Source: Piscicola geometra (taxonomy: Eukaryota > Annelida > Clitellata > Hirudinida > Piscicolidae). From it: a DNA stretch of 64,000 nt. The notes beneath the pieces are model-generated. The model saw only the letters and a program-made list of their open reading frames with translations. It was not told the origin of the DNA and did no database searches. Location of the stretch: positions 1,410,681-1,474,680 of the forward strand of contig OX030967.1 of the NCBI GenBank assembly GCA_943735955.1, read 5' to 3'. The position numbers and the translations under genes are program-made. Of the stretch, positions 12,956 to 23,890 are shown piece by piece. The first letter of the stretch is position 1. Each line of letters opens with the position of its first letter.

Positions 12956-13780
12956 GCGCATTAAAAATGGTTAAAGCATTTAAATTTTTTACATATTATT
13001 TTAAACAAACAAGTTTTTTAATTAATAAAAAAACTGTAAAAAAATATATAAAAAATTAAATTGAAAAAAATCTATTTCATACTTTTAGATTATTAAAAAT
13101 ATATGAAAATAATTTAAAAAAATTAATTCCGTTTTAACTATTGAATAGCATTAATAAGAATACTTTTTTCCAGAAGGCTCTTTCTCTTACATTTAAAAAT
13201 AAATATTAGTTTTGAAAGAAGCTTTGGGAGTTTGTGAAATCATTGGAATGAAATGTGTAAAGAAGTTCTAAAAGAAGACACTAAATGACAAATTCTGTAT
13301 CACTCATAATTTCACAAAAAAATCTGAAAATATTTATACAAACTATAGTTTTAATTATTTAATTAAATATTAAACATAGTTCCTTTTTTATTCACTATTT
13401 AATAGATTATTTTTATACAATTACTACTACCACTACCAACACCAATAAAGGCCGTTTTAATTTTCGCGATTTTCTGAGTGCAAGTGTAATGATCGAAAGT
13501 AAGATGGCAAAGTATTATTATTGTTATTGCATCTTTCAATTATTGCTATTTTTAAATCATCTTAAATGAATCTCATTTCATGATTTAGAGTTTCACAAAT
13601 TACTCTTGAAGTTATATTTTGTTTACTTCGTTTGTTTGTATATATTGTAGTATTAATATTCACCTTTTTGTATTATATGTTAACTTTTTTTTCTGAATAT
13701 GTGTAATTTAATTTAATTTCAAAAAATAAATGGGGATTAGCCAGAAAAGAGAGGGAGGATGAATGAATTTTTAATGCATT
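12956..13780. other. AT-rich intergenic, no feature recognised
   Basis: Runs of A and T with no supported frame. A short CTACTACCACTACC stretch near 13430 is the only low-complexity patch. Confidence 0.4.
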
Positions 13781-13784
13781 TAAA

Positions 13785-14215
13785 CTTATCCAAATTGAAC
13801 TGTTTTTTGCTGTTTTGGTTACATTGCCAGCAAGTGAACACAAACACTACTAATTTACTGTCAACAAACGAATGGAAAAAATTTCATTTCATAAAAAAAC
13901 TTCTCATTTTTTGAAGATTTGCAACAGAACTTCTAGGGGGGGGGGTGAAATACTTGAAATTTTTAATAGTGATAATGGCAATTTGTCACTGTACACAAAA
14001 ATATGCACTTCAGAAGATGATCCAACTTATGTCATTCGTTTCACACACAAAATTTCTTCACAAATTGGAACAGAGAATAAATAATCCGAATATCCAATGG
14101 TCAAAAATGGCAACATCATTAAACCCCCGATTTAAAATTGGGAAACATTTTCAAAAAATTAAAAATAAAAAAAAACTATAAGAAGAAAAGAAAACCTAAA
14201 AAACTATACAGCCTT
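13785..14215 (+). mobile_element. hAT remnant, same family as the 57.4-59.9 kb pair
   Basis: From ACTGTTTTTTGC onward this matches the copy starting at 58750: shared blocks around GGTTACATTG, AGCAAGTGAACACAAACA, TTTACTGTCAACAAACGAAT and GCACTTCAGAAGATGATCC. Here the sequence is not interrupted by the SINE and LINE tail that split the 58.9-kb copy. Frames are broken; the dimerisation part is missing. Confidence 0.65.
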
Positions 14216-14487
14216 AGAATAAGAATGGAATACATGGGAAGAGGGAATGAAAGAAAGAGAAATATGTTCAGAGAGTTGAATAAGTTTATGGGGAAAGAGA
14301 AAAATTAATGGAGGTAGAGGATTTGGTGGATGAAGAAGGTGGTGTTTGGAAAGGGAAAGAGGAGATGGGAGAGTGCATACTCAATACATGGGGAAAGTTT
14401 CTGAACACGGAGGGAGAAGCCACGATGAACATCGAAAAAGAAAGTAAAAAAATCGAGGATGAAGGAAGCATCAGTAGGAATCAGTGA

Positions 14488-15018
14488 TTTTCCCGTTCGG
14501 ATTTTTCAGTTCAAGTTCAAGTTACAGTTATGAAAATTTAATTTTTCAGTTACTATTCAAGTTACAGTTATGCAAATTTTAATTTTTCAGTTATTATTTC
14601 AGTTTCAGTTATTTTTGTTAGTTACAGTTACAGTTAATCGAGATTAGAAAAAATGACTTTTTATTTATAATACAGCCCAAATTAATGTTTAAAAGTCAAA
14701 TTATTTAAAAGATATATAAATATATTATTCATAATAAACGCTGTTCATTTTCATAAATGTCTTCAATTCCAGATTTTTGCTGAGGCGATTTTTTCCCCTG
14801 CAGTTAGGTCTCCGCACACTTAAAACACCCTTTCCACATACGCTTGTGAAGCTGAAACAATCTCTTGCGCAAAAGAAGATAATACTCAAGGGTACTCAAT
14901 AATTTATGTGCTAACATTTCTCCTGTATTTTGGTGAGACACAGAATGAACATTTAGCAGGACCTGAATTGCCCAACGCATTGATGGATTATAAAAGGATG
15001 CTGAGATCTCGAGACATG
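14488..15018 (-). mobile_element. Truncated non-autonomous hAT, copy 2 of the 23.9-kb element
   Basis: The end at 14488 reads CAGTGATTTTCCCGTT and is followed by AGTTACAGTTA-type subterminal repeats, as in the complete copy at 23891-25149. On the minus strand it carries a central transposase piece (LLNVHSVSHQNTGEMLAHK) and then the dimerisation segment SASQAYVERVF, stop, VCGDLTAG. The same TAA follows VERVF in the other copy. Homology ends at about 15018 and the other TIR is missing. Confidence 0.75.
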
Positions 15019-15039
15019 AACCCTGTGAACATTCTATAT

Positions 15040-15215
15040 TGTACCTATATGGGTTCCATATGGGCAACTATATGGGCCCTATATGGGCAGCCCATATGGG
15101 ACCCATGTCAAAAGGCTACACCGAATTAAGGGGGTCCCATATGGGCTAAATGGGCAACTAAATGAGCGGCCCATATGGGACCCATGTCAAAATATAACAC
15201 CAAATTAAGTAGGTT
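15040..15215. repeat. Palindrome-rich direct repeat with CCATATGGG
   Basis: Two adjacent units of about 75 bp each contain GGGCAACTA, CCCATATGGGACCCATGTCA and ACC(G/A)AATTAAG. The word CCATATGGG or its halves recurs many times. I see no gene. Confidence 0.65.
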
Positions 15216-15479
15216 CCTTGTATAGCATATACGCTCAAACTTTTAACAAAAACAACAATTCGTTTATTTGGAAGCAAATAAATTTAGAAATCGAAGCAAA
15301 TAAATGCTTGTATGATCTCTTAGAAAAATAAAATAATACATGAACTTCTTAATTAAATTCACAAATTAAAAGAATTGTTAATAATAACAAATGTTTTCAT
15401 TGATTTACAAAGGAAAATAATTAAAGTGATTGGAAATTATAAGTGGTTTAATTATTTTCTTAAAATTAAGGGTTTGCTG

Positions 15480-17640
15480 TATATTCTTCTAATTCAATGG
15501 CAATCTGTTCCAGAGTTGGAGCCCTGCATAGATTGGACTATTTAGATAGAAATTGGTTCTTGGTGTTTGTAAGTAATAGTCAGACTTAATTCTCAATGTT
15601 CGTGTGCAGTTGGATGTGAAGGAATGCATTAAATGTGTAAAATAGGAGGATATGTTTTTTATTATAGGTTTATGAAAAAGAATATAGGTTTTAAAGATGT
15701 ATAACTGATTGATTGTTAAAATTTGAGCTGGAAGATACAGATGAGATATTTGGTCATGAGAGTGTAATTTAAACAGGACTCTATGAAAATTATTTTGTAT
15801 AACATTTAAAGGATGTAAATGAGTTTTGCAAGCATGTCCCCATAAAGGGAGACAATAGGTCAAGTAAGGTAGAATTAAAGTAGAATAGAGTAACTTAATT
15901 ATATGAGATGGTAAATTGTGTTTAAGTTTATGTAAAATACCGATATTTTTTATAAGTTTTTTTTGATATATACGTTATATGTTCATTCCAAGAAAGATAA
16001 CTGGTTATATAAATACCTAAGAATTTTGTATAATCGACTCTCTCTATAATATAAGAATCAATTGTAAGTGTATAATTAATAATGTTTGTTTTTATTTTAG
16101 AGCCAAAAAGAATGCTGCATGTTTTTGAATAGTTGATTTTGAGTTGGTTGTCAATTGTCCATTGATGTAACAAATTAAGAAAAGTATTTGCTTTTAAAAT
16201 AAGATTATTAAGATTTTTGTCTTGGAACAATACTGTAGTGTCGTCAGCATAAAGGACAAATTTGGCAATTTAGGAAAGATTCATTAAATCATTAACATAA
16301 ATGTTAAATAACAAAGGTTCTAAAATAGATCCTTGCGATACACCAGTGTTAATCTTTAGTGTGTTAGATTTTACACCATCAATGTATACATATTGGGAAC
16401 GATTTCCTAAATATTCACAGAACCATTTGTGACATGTTCCACGTATTCCATAATGAAACAATTTATCAAGCAAGATAGAATGGTTAATGGTATCCAATGC
16501 CTTTGAAAAATCAATGAAAACACCTAATGTGTGTAAGCGAGAATCAATACCAGTAGCAACATGATGCACAACATCCGAAATGGCTAGTTCTGTAGAACTG
16601 CCTTTTGTGAAACCGTATCGGCTAGGTGATAGAATATTTTCGTTTTCTATGAAATTATTATGTCGATTAAAAACAATTTTTTCTAACATTTTTGATATAG
16701 AAGATAATAGTGATATGGGTCTATAATTGTTCGAATCATTTTCTAAACCATTTTTATGTATTGGAATAATTTTGGATAATTTAAAAAGAGAAGGAAATGA
16801 ACCTGTTTTAAGAGATACGTTAATTAGATGTGTAAGTGGAATTAATATATTTTGTGGAAATTTTTTTATAAAGTTTGTTAGAAATTTGGTCATCGCCACA
16901 GCTAGATGTATTTGAAATGGTTTTTATGATAGAGCTTACTTCAATGAAATCTGTTTCTAAGAGAAAAAAAGAATTTTTTGGATTTTTATTCAGGTATGAT
17001 TTTTTAACATTATTATTTTTGTTTTCAGAAGAAGCAGCAAACTGACTATTAAAAATAGTTGCGATAGAAGATTTGTCCGTAATTATTTATTTGTTAATTT
17101 TTTATTTAAAATTATTTTGTTTGTTGTAGTTATTTAAATGATATTTTATTAAATCCCATGTTTTTTAATATTATGTTTATGCTTAATGAATTCTTTTTTA
17201 TTGTATTTATTTTTAGAAATTCTGCAAAGAGAATGAAATAAGTTTGTATAAGTTTTATAAGTAATTATATTGAGATCAGTTGGAGAGCTAATACATTTTT
17301 TATACAACTTGTTTTTGTGTTTTGAAGAAACTAAAAGAGCTTTTGTCAGCCAAGCTTGTTTATGCAAGCAAGTATTATGTCTGTTTTTATGTTGACAATG
17401 AGTAGTTAGACCACTTTGTATTGTTTCGATGAAGTGTTTTGTGACAAAATCTATGTCGTCAAAATATCTGTTTCGGTCGGTCTCTACCTCAATCGAACTT
17501 GAACTATTAAGTTTGGGTTCGATTCTGATCTCTATTAGATATCCATTAAATATCGTGGTTGATTGATTTATATGTATCATTAGACTAATTGTTCGAATAA
17601 CATATAAGGGGTGGTTGCTCAAGATGAACCGTTTCCAAAG
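15480..17640 (-). mobile_element. Jockey-like LINE, degenerate (linker, RT and C-terminal parts)
   Basis: Four minus-strand segments line up in protein order. 17622-17149 is the region between endonuclease and RT (HKQAWLTKALLVSSKHKNK). 16899-16270 is the RT with NNYRPISLLSSISK, FIDFSKALDTINHSI and GVSQGSILEPLLF. Then a stop follows NLS, and the frame resumes with FVLYADDTTVLFQDK, so the catalytic YADD is kept. 15863-15489 is the C-terminal part (TYCLPLWG, LQLWNRLPLN). Stops and gaps (for example 16900-17150) make it inactive. It belongs to a different family from the 10.4-kb and 31.5-kb LINEs, with longer linkers and AT-rich codons. Confidence 0.82.
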
Positions 17641-17689
17641 ATAGAACGGGCTTATTTACAATTATGCGCTTTGAAAATAATTTATTCAT

Positions 17690-19300
17690 TTCATATCTAT
17701 GCTTCCATCTTAGATGCAATTTTTGGGGATACTTTGGAAATCGTACTCGGAAGCATAGACAGAGCAATATAAAAACAGCTGAAGGCAATATTTATTTATT
17801 TCTTGAATCAGCTGATTGTTGGTTTCTAACAATAACAAGAAGCGGCCATATTATTTTAGATTTCGGCAAACTATCCGAGGCGAGATATATCGTAAAATGA
17901 ACAATAACTGAGGCTTCTTTACTTCTTTTACGAATAATTTTTTGAGTAATTAATAATAATTTTACTCAGTAATGTCAAATCTGGTATATATTTCCGCAAA
18001 CTATCTGAGGCGAGTAATATCGTTAAATGAACAATAAATAAGGCTTCTTTACTTTTTTTATGAATACTTTTTTGAGTAATTAATAATAATTTTACTCAGT
18101 AATGTCAAATCTGTTCACATTGAAATTAAAATTATTCACATAAAAATAAGTCAAAAGATCTGCGTGGTTTTTAACTCTCTAAACTAAACTAATAGGAGAA
18201 AAAATCTTATTAATTTAAAGTATTTTATTTTGTGTGTTAGCAATACCGTTTTATAACCATACAGCGATTTAAACATAGGAAATTTGTTTAAGTCAATCGT
18301 TAATCTCATTTGCATAAATTATGAGTACGATTTCCAAAGTAAACCATATATTTATGGCGGGATACTATGGAAAGCGTACTCGGAAGCATAGACAGAGCAA
18401 TATAAAAACAGCTGATGGCAATGTTTATTTATTTCTTGAATCAGCTGATTGTTGGTTTCTAACAAGAACAAAAATCGGCCATATTATTTTAGATTTCGGC
18501 AAACTATCCGAGGCGAGATATATCGTAAAATGAACAATGATTGAGACTTCTTTTACTTCTTTTTTTCACATATTTTGTTAAAGTTATATGATAGTTCACG
18601 ATATATATTTCGGCAAACTATCTGAGGCGAGATATATCGTAAAATGAACAATAAATTAGGCTTCTTTACTTCTTTTAAGAATAATTTTTTGGGTAATTAA
18701 TAATAATTTTACTCAGTAATGTCAAATCTGGTATATATTTCGGCAAACTATCTGAGGCGAGATATATCGTAAAATGAACAATAAAGAAGGCTTCTTTACT
18801 TCTTTTATGAACACTTTTTAAAGTAATTAATAATAATTTTATTCATAATGTCAAATCTGTTCACATTAAAATTATTCAAATTGATATTCCTATTTATATA
18901 CATAAACAATTACCGAGTCCATCGTAATCCTAAAAAATAGATGAAACCACTTTATTTAACTAAAAAATATTATAAAAATTCATAAATATTATGCTAAATT
19001 GTTTAATAAAAAGTTTTAGCTTTATATTTTTGGTCAGAGCAATAAAGTCATCAGCAAAATGTTTTACTAGTAATATTATAGAAGTCAAAAGATCTGCGTG
19101 GTTCTTAACTCTCTAAACTAAACTAATATGAAAAAAAATCTTATTAATTTAAAGTATTTTCTTTTGCCTGTTAGCAACACCGTTTTATTACCATACAGCT
19201 ATTTAAACATTGGAAATTTGTCTTTGTTAATCGTTAATCTCATTTGCATAAATTATGAGTACGCTTTCCAAAGTAAACCATTTATGGCTGGCTTTAATAT
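17690..19300. repeat. Duplicated block containing 130-bp tandem units
   Basis: Units beginning TTTCGGCAAACTATC(C/T)GAGG start at 17861, 17991, 18494, 18608 and 18738; pairs 17861/17991 and 18608/18738 are exactly 130 bp apart. The context is itself duplicated: the block with CGTACTCGGAAGCATAGACA occurs at about 17741 and 18374, and the block with AAAAGATCTGCGTGG at about 18153 and 19086. A diverged relative of the last block lies on the minus strand at about 35380-35480. Frames inside are short and I see no gene. Confidence 0.75.
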
Positions 19301-19455
19301 AAATTTCAGATTCGACTTCCGTTCTTCTTAGCCAATTTGCACAAATCGATAAAATATTTCAATATTTTTCCACTTTTTACAAGTTTTCTATCCTTGTTTC
19401 TAGTAAGAAAAAAAAATATTATACGTTAACCTAAAAATCCACATTCATTTGTAAA

Positions 19456-22400
19456 ATGGCGGCTTTCGGAGGCCTTCCTCGCAGAATAATGAAAGTGAGT
19501 TAAAAATAAATTACTAATTTCCCAATATTTAGCCAATAAAATTATTCCATCAATATGATGCATTCATACTCAAGATAAGTGTTCACTTTCAAAGGAAACT
19601 CAAAGATTACGAGCAGAACCGGTTCCTGGAATCGAAGCGACTCCAGACGACTCGAACGCCAGATACTTCCATGTGATTGTTGTCGGCCCAAAAGATGCGA
19701 GTCTTTTCTGAGTTGATGTCTTCGTAACCTTTCATAAATTAATCATGGTTTTCTTTATAATTTTAGATGAATACTGGAAGAGTATGCTATGCCTGAAATT
19801 AGGCTGTAAATCATTATTTGATTTCTAATAATAGATAGAACTATATATAGATTTATATTTATAATACAGTTTTGAAATAGATTGTCTTAAGGGACATCAA
19901 TTAATTTAATTGGTCAAATAATCTCTTAATTAAGTTTTTATAAATATTAGAAATCATTCAATATAGGTAATTTGTCAATTTATTGCAGTCTCCATACGAG
20001 GGTGGTGTCTTCAAGCTTGAACTCTTCCTCCCTGAAGAATATCCAATGTCAGCACCTAAAGTTTGTTCCCTTTTCACCATCTCTTGAGCATATGTTATCA
20101 TTTTATACAAAACTTATTAATTATATTTCTCATAGTTAATTATCTTCTTTAGTTTATATTTTAACATTTCAATTAAATGGTTAATGAATGCATGAATGTT
20201 GAGCCACAGAGTTTTAAAAATGGTCTAGAGCATGGATATATGCTTGCTTATTCATTATTTTTCATTTCTTTATATAATCACTATCTTAAACATCATCATT
20301 ATACAATACAATATTGTGTGGTATTGTATCAATATAATCATCATCATGTTAACTAAAGAATTTCTAAAAGAACTAAGTTTAAAAAATGACCATATAATCA
20401 ATCAATCACTAATTATTTGTATAAGGCCATTTACGAAACGAACAAAGGCGCTCAGCCATCTTCAGACCATGACGGAAAGCTATGAGTGACTTAGTTGAAG
20501 TTAGAAAAGAGGGTAAAGAATTTAGGGGGTTGTTTAATTAGATTTTTAAGATAAATTGGAGCATTATAGTTATGAATTTTAAGAATATTGATGCATATTT
20601 TAAAAGTCACTAGCTATCAAAGCTAACCAATGTAACAAACGAAATATGAGAAAATTTAGGATCACAAGCAAAAAGACGAGCAGCACAATTGAAGACTTTA
20701 TTATTGGGAAGATCCAGAAATATTAAAGGAAGACTCCAAAACATTTAGTAAAAAAGTATGCTCATATAGTTATTAACATCATCATCGACATCACATTGTT
20801 CCCATTATAAGATAGTTATCAACAGCACCAGGATATTATTATTATTGTTATCATCATCATCACCAGGTCAGGTTTGTAACCCGCATATACCACCCAAACA
20901 TCGACAAACTTGGGAGGATCTGCCTAGACATCCTGAAAGGTACGGGGTTGGAGGGTGGTGTTGGTTTTAAGAAGGTGGTGTGGTTGTTAGGAAGATGGTG
21001 TGGGTGTAAGGAAGGTGGTGTGGAGGGTTGGAGGGTGGTGTGGGTGGTTGGAGGGTGGTGTGGGGGTTAGGAAGGTGGTGTGGGTGGTTGTGGAGTGGAG
21101 TTGGTTGGCATTCATCCATCTCGTGAGATGATGATAGCGGTCTGATGTGTTCTTTGACGGCAGCTTCTAGAGTGGCTCAGCAGACCAATCCTGGATCGAC
21201 AGTCTCTGCTGCAGCGGCTGCAGGTGAAGTCGGATGGAGGATCGAGAGCCTGATTCTGCTGCCTCATTTTTCTTCTTTGCGTTCGGGATTCCAGATGTTG
21301 CCTGCGTTCTTCCTCGCCCTTTTTGATGCCTTTGTGGACAGTCTGGCGCCAGCCCTTCTGGTCATCTGCTAGCTCTTCCCATCTGCCAGGGTCGATACCC
21401 GTAAGTTTGAGATCGCGTTTGCAGACGTCTTTGAAGCGTAGTTGCGGGCGACCAACTGGATAGTGTCCTGTAGCCAGCTCGCCATAGAGGATGTCCTTGG
21501 GTATGCGATCTTCTTCCATTCGACGCACGTGACCCAGCCAGCGTAAACGTCTTTGGCATTAAGGAGGTGTATGCTGAGTGAGTTGGCTTGATTGAATACA
21601 GCTGTGTTGGTGACTTTGTCTTGCCATGTTATGCCAAGGATGCGTCGGAGACAGCGAAAATGAAAGCTTTCGAGACGATCTTCTTGCCTGGCATAGGTGG
21701 TCCAGGTTTCGCTGCCATACAACAGAGTGCTGAGAACGCATGCCTGGTACACTTTGAGATTGGTGTTTCGTGTCAGTTGGTTGTTGGTCCATACACGTTT
21801 GCTCAATCTGGCCATGACGCTGGCTGCTTTGGTGAGCCTCTTATCAATCTCAATGTCGAGGGATAGGCTGCTAGTAATGACGGAGCCCAAGTATGTGAAC
21901 TTGTCAGTGACCTCCAGCACCTGATTGTCGATTGTGATTGAGGGTGGAACAGCTGCTGAAGGTGTTCCTCCGTGTGTGACACCAGGGCCGCATCATCAGC
22001 GAACAGCATGTCTCTGATGAGGACAGTGCAAGTTTTTGTCTTTGCTCTCAGGCGTGCCGTGTTCAGCAGTTTCCCGTCATTTCTGGTGTGTAAATGAACA
22101 CCTTTGGCAAATTCTTTAAATGCAAAGTTCACCAGCATCGAGTAGAAGATACCGAATAATGTAGGCGCTAGCATACAACTCTGTTTGACCCCACTCTTGA
22201 TTATGAAGGATTCTGAGGTCTCCCCATCGTAGCTGACCACACCTTGCGTGTTTTCGTGATAAGAAGTTGTAATGTTGCGCAGCCGAGGAGGACAGCCAAT
22301 CTTCTTGAGTTGCCAAAATAGGCCGTTCCTGCTTACAAGGTTGAATGCCTTAGTTGTTCCTGTCGAGAGCATCTCCTTTCCCCGTGTGGAGGTTGGCAAT

Positions 22401-23467
22401 GAAACTCTTTTTCCATTCAGTGGAGATCTTTCCTTCTGAGATGATGCACTCAGCAAGGTCACGTACTAGGATGGCACCCTGTAGACCAGCAGACTTGAGC
22501 ATCTCAGCAACAACGCCGGACGGACCAGCTGCCTTGCCATTACTCATCTTTGCAATGGCTTTCATTATCATATCTGTGGTGATCGGCACACTTGGTCCCT
22601 CAACTGGGTCTTCCACTGGCAGATCCTCAGGGCACCATGGGAACTCTAGGTTCAGCAGACGCTCATAGTGCTCCTTCCAGGCCTCTTTCTTTGAGTTCTC
22701 ACTCAATAACATTTCGCCAGCATCATTTCTTACTGGCAGCTCTCCGATTATGTCTTGATTTGCTCGTCGCATCTGTTGAGCGAGACGAAAGACTTCTGCT
22801 GTTTTCGGATTGATGGAACTGAGAGCTTTTTTCTCTGCTGCATCATAGCGATCTGGACAGCTTGTTTGCAGGAACGTTTTGCAGCGTTGTAATCTGTAGG
22901 GCTGCCACCATCTTTCCATGCCTTGAAACATCTGCTCATTTCACCACCACTTTTGCTTCTTCCACCAGTGCTTTGAGGTAACCCCACACACCTGTTTTGC
23001 TCTAAAATTAAAAAATAATAATATGGATTTTTCAATAACTTTAATTCTTTTTTTTTCCGCCCCGAATTTAACATTCATTCGCGTTCCCGTGGGAGTCCCG
23101 CGAATACATACATACATACATACATACATACATACATACATACATACATACATACATACATACATACATACAGAGAAGTGGAGTCCTGCCCTTCAGATAA
23201 GGACAGTGCTTTTGTCGATTCAGGCCCTTCTCAGTGCACCCAACCCTGACGACCCTCTGGCTAACGACGTTGCAGAGCAGTGGAAGGTGAATGAGGCACA
23301 AGCCATTGAGACAGGTCAGTGTTTCGAGGGGCGGGTGGGTAAGGTTGGCTTAGGGAATTTTTTAAATTGATGTTGGTATTTTAAGAATTGATATTGCATT
23401 ATCAGCAGTGGATTAATTGTGTTTTCTCATTGCAGCCAAACACTGGACAAGGAGATATGCAATGTAG
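19456..23467 (+). CDS. UBE2N: Ubiquitin-conjugating enzyme E2 N (Ubc13), six exons, 152 aa
   Basis: Exons 19456-19494, 19595-19696, 19989-20060, 20867-20939, 23174-23314 and 23436-23467 join in frame to 152 residues. UBE2N with a UEV partner builds Lys63-linked ubiquitin chains for DNA damage tolerance and signalling. Family marks: LPRRI(M)[31 protein letters not shown], the HPN motif (80-82), the catalytic Cys90 in GRICLDIL, and [18 protein letters not shown]. The start gives [13 protein letters not shown], three residues longer than the usual MAGLPRRIIK; the end is YAM and then TAG, lacking the usual NNI. Donors are GTGAGT, GCGAGT (non-canonical), GTTTGT, GTACGG and GTCAGT. Intron 3 holds a LINE 3' fragment, intron 4 a LINE and a hAT scrap. 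Identity is certain; the GC donor is the only unusual junction. Confidence 0.95.
20397..20745 (-). mobile_element. L2-like LINE 3' fragment in UBE2N intron 3
   Basis: Minus-strand match to the 3' parts of the LINEs at 31.5-32.9 and 40.2-41.6 kb, starting with the AATCAATCAATCACTAAT tail. Internal segments are missing relative to those copies; it ends near a block (ATCCAGAAATATTAAAGG) that lies much further upstream in the 40.2-kb copy, so it is internally deleted. Confidence 0.75.
20940..21098. repeat. G-rich minisatellite (GGTGGTGTGG units) in UBE2N intron 4
   Basis: Irregular repeats of GAAGGTGGTGTGGGTG and GGAGGGTGGTGTGGG between the exon 4 donor and the LINE. Confidence 0.75.
21099..22995 (-). 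mobile_element. Non-LTR retrotransposon (RT plus C-terminal zinc finger), 5' truncated, in UBE2N intron 4
   Basis: Minus-strand frames follow the protein in order: 22931-22350 (N-terminal RT part with [20 protein letters not shown]), 22462-21803 ([49 protein letters not shown] in place of YADD), 21920-21369 ([17 protein letters not shown]) and 21528-21112 ([15 protein letters not shown], then a finger with [19 protein letters not shown]). Frameshifts separate the parts and an internal deletion lies before KAFNLVSR. A copy in opposite orientation at 35.8-37.7 kb is almost identical from KAFDLVSR to the 3' end. The element is antisense to UBE2N. I cannot assign the clade with confidence. Confidence 0.85.
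23056..23102. mobile_element. Scrap of the CCCG-rich hAT family right end
   Basis: The stretch with TTCCCGTGGGAGTCCCGCG matches the right subterminal part of the element at 33704-35306 (CCCGCGGGAGTCCCGCGGG). It sits between the LINE and the (ATAC)n array in UBE2N intron 4. Confidence 0.55.
23103..23171. repeat. (ATAC)n array abutting the exon 5 splice acceptor of UBE2N
   Basis: About 17 ACAT units run directly into the CAG acceptor (23171-23173) of UBE2N exon 5. No pyrimidine-rich tract separates array and acceptor. Confidence 0.93.
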
Positions 23468-23485
23468 CAGTGGCCATGTCTAGAA

Positions 23486-23487
<2 letters not shown>

Positions 23488-23576
<89 letters not shown>
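23488..23576. repeat. (CA)n microsatellite in the UBE2N 3' region
   Basis: Pure CA dinucleotide run 20 bp after the UBE2N stop codon, so probably within its 3' untranslated region. Confidence 0.95.
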
Positions 23577-23577
<1 letters not shown>

Positions 23578-23789
23578 CTAGATACAAACAAATCCATTCT
23601 TATCCAATTCTTTTTCTCCAGTCCAAGGCTATTATAGAAGTAGACTTTAAAATGTTTATTGGTAATCATAAAAATTAATGATTTAATATTAATTAATTTA
23701 ATTAGCGCAACAACTCACGCGCACTTTACATCGAATGGCCTGATCTGATCGCCTATTATAATTCATCGTTTCTTTTGCATTCGATAATT

Positions 23790-23795
23790 AATAAA
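23790..23795 (+). promoter_or_regulatory. Candidate poly(A) signal AATAAA for UBE2N
   Basis: First AATAAA downstream of the UBE2N stop (about 320 bp), before the hAT element at 23891. Position only; no transcript support. Confidence 0.3.
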
Positions 23796-23890
23796 TATTT
23801 CAAATACTTATCGTGTTTCGCAGTGCTAGGCCCTAATACTTTAAAACTATTTTTTATTAATAGATAAAAGAAGAATTAAAGTAGACTGAT

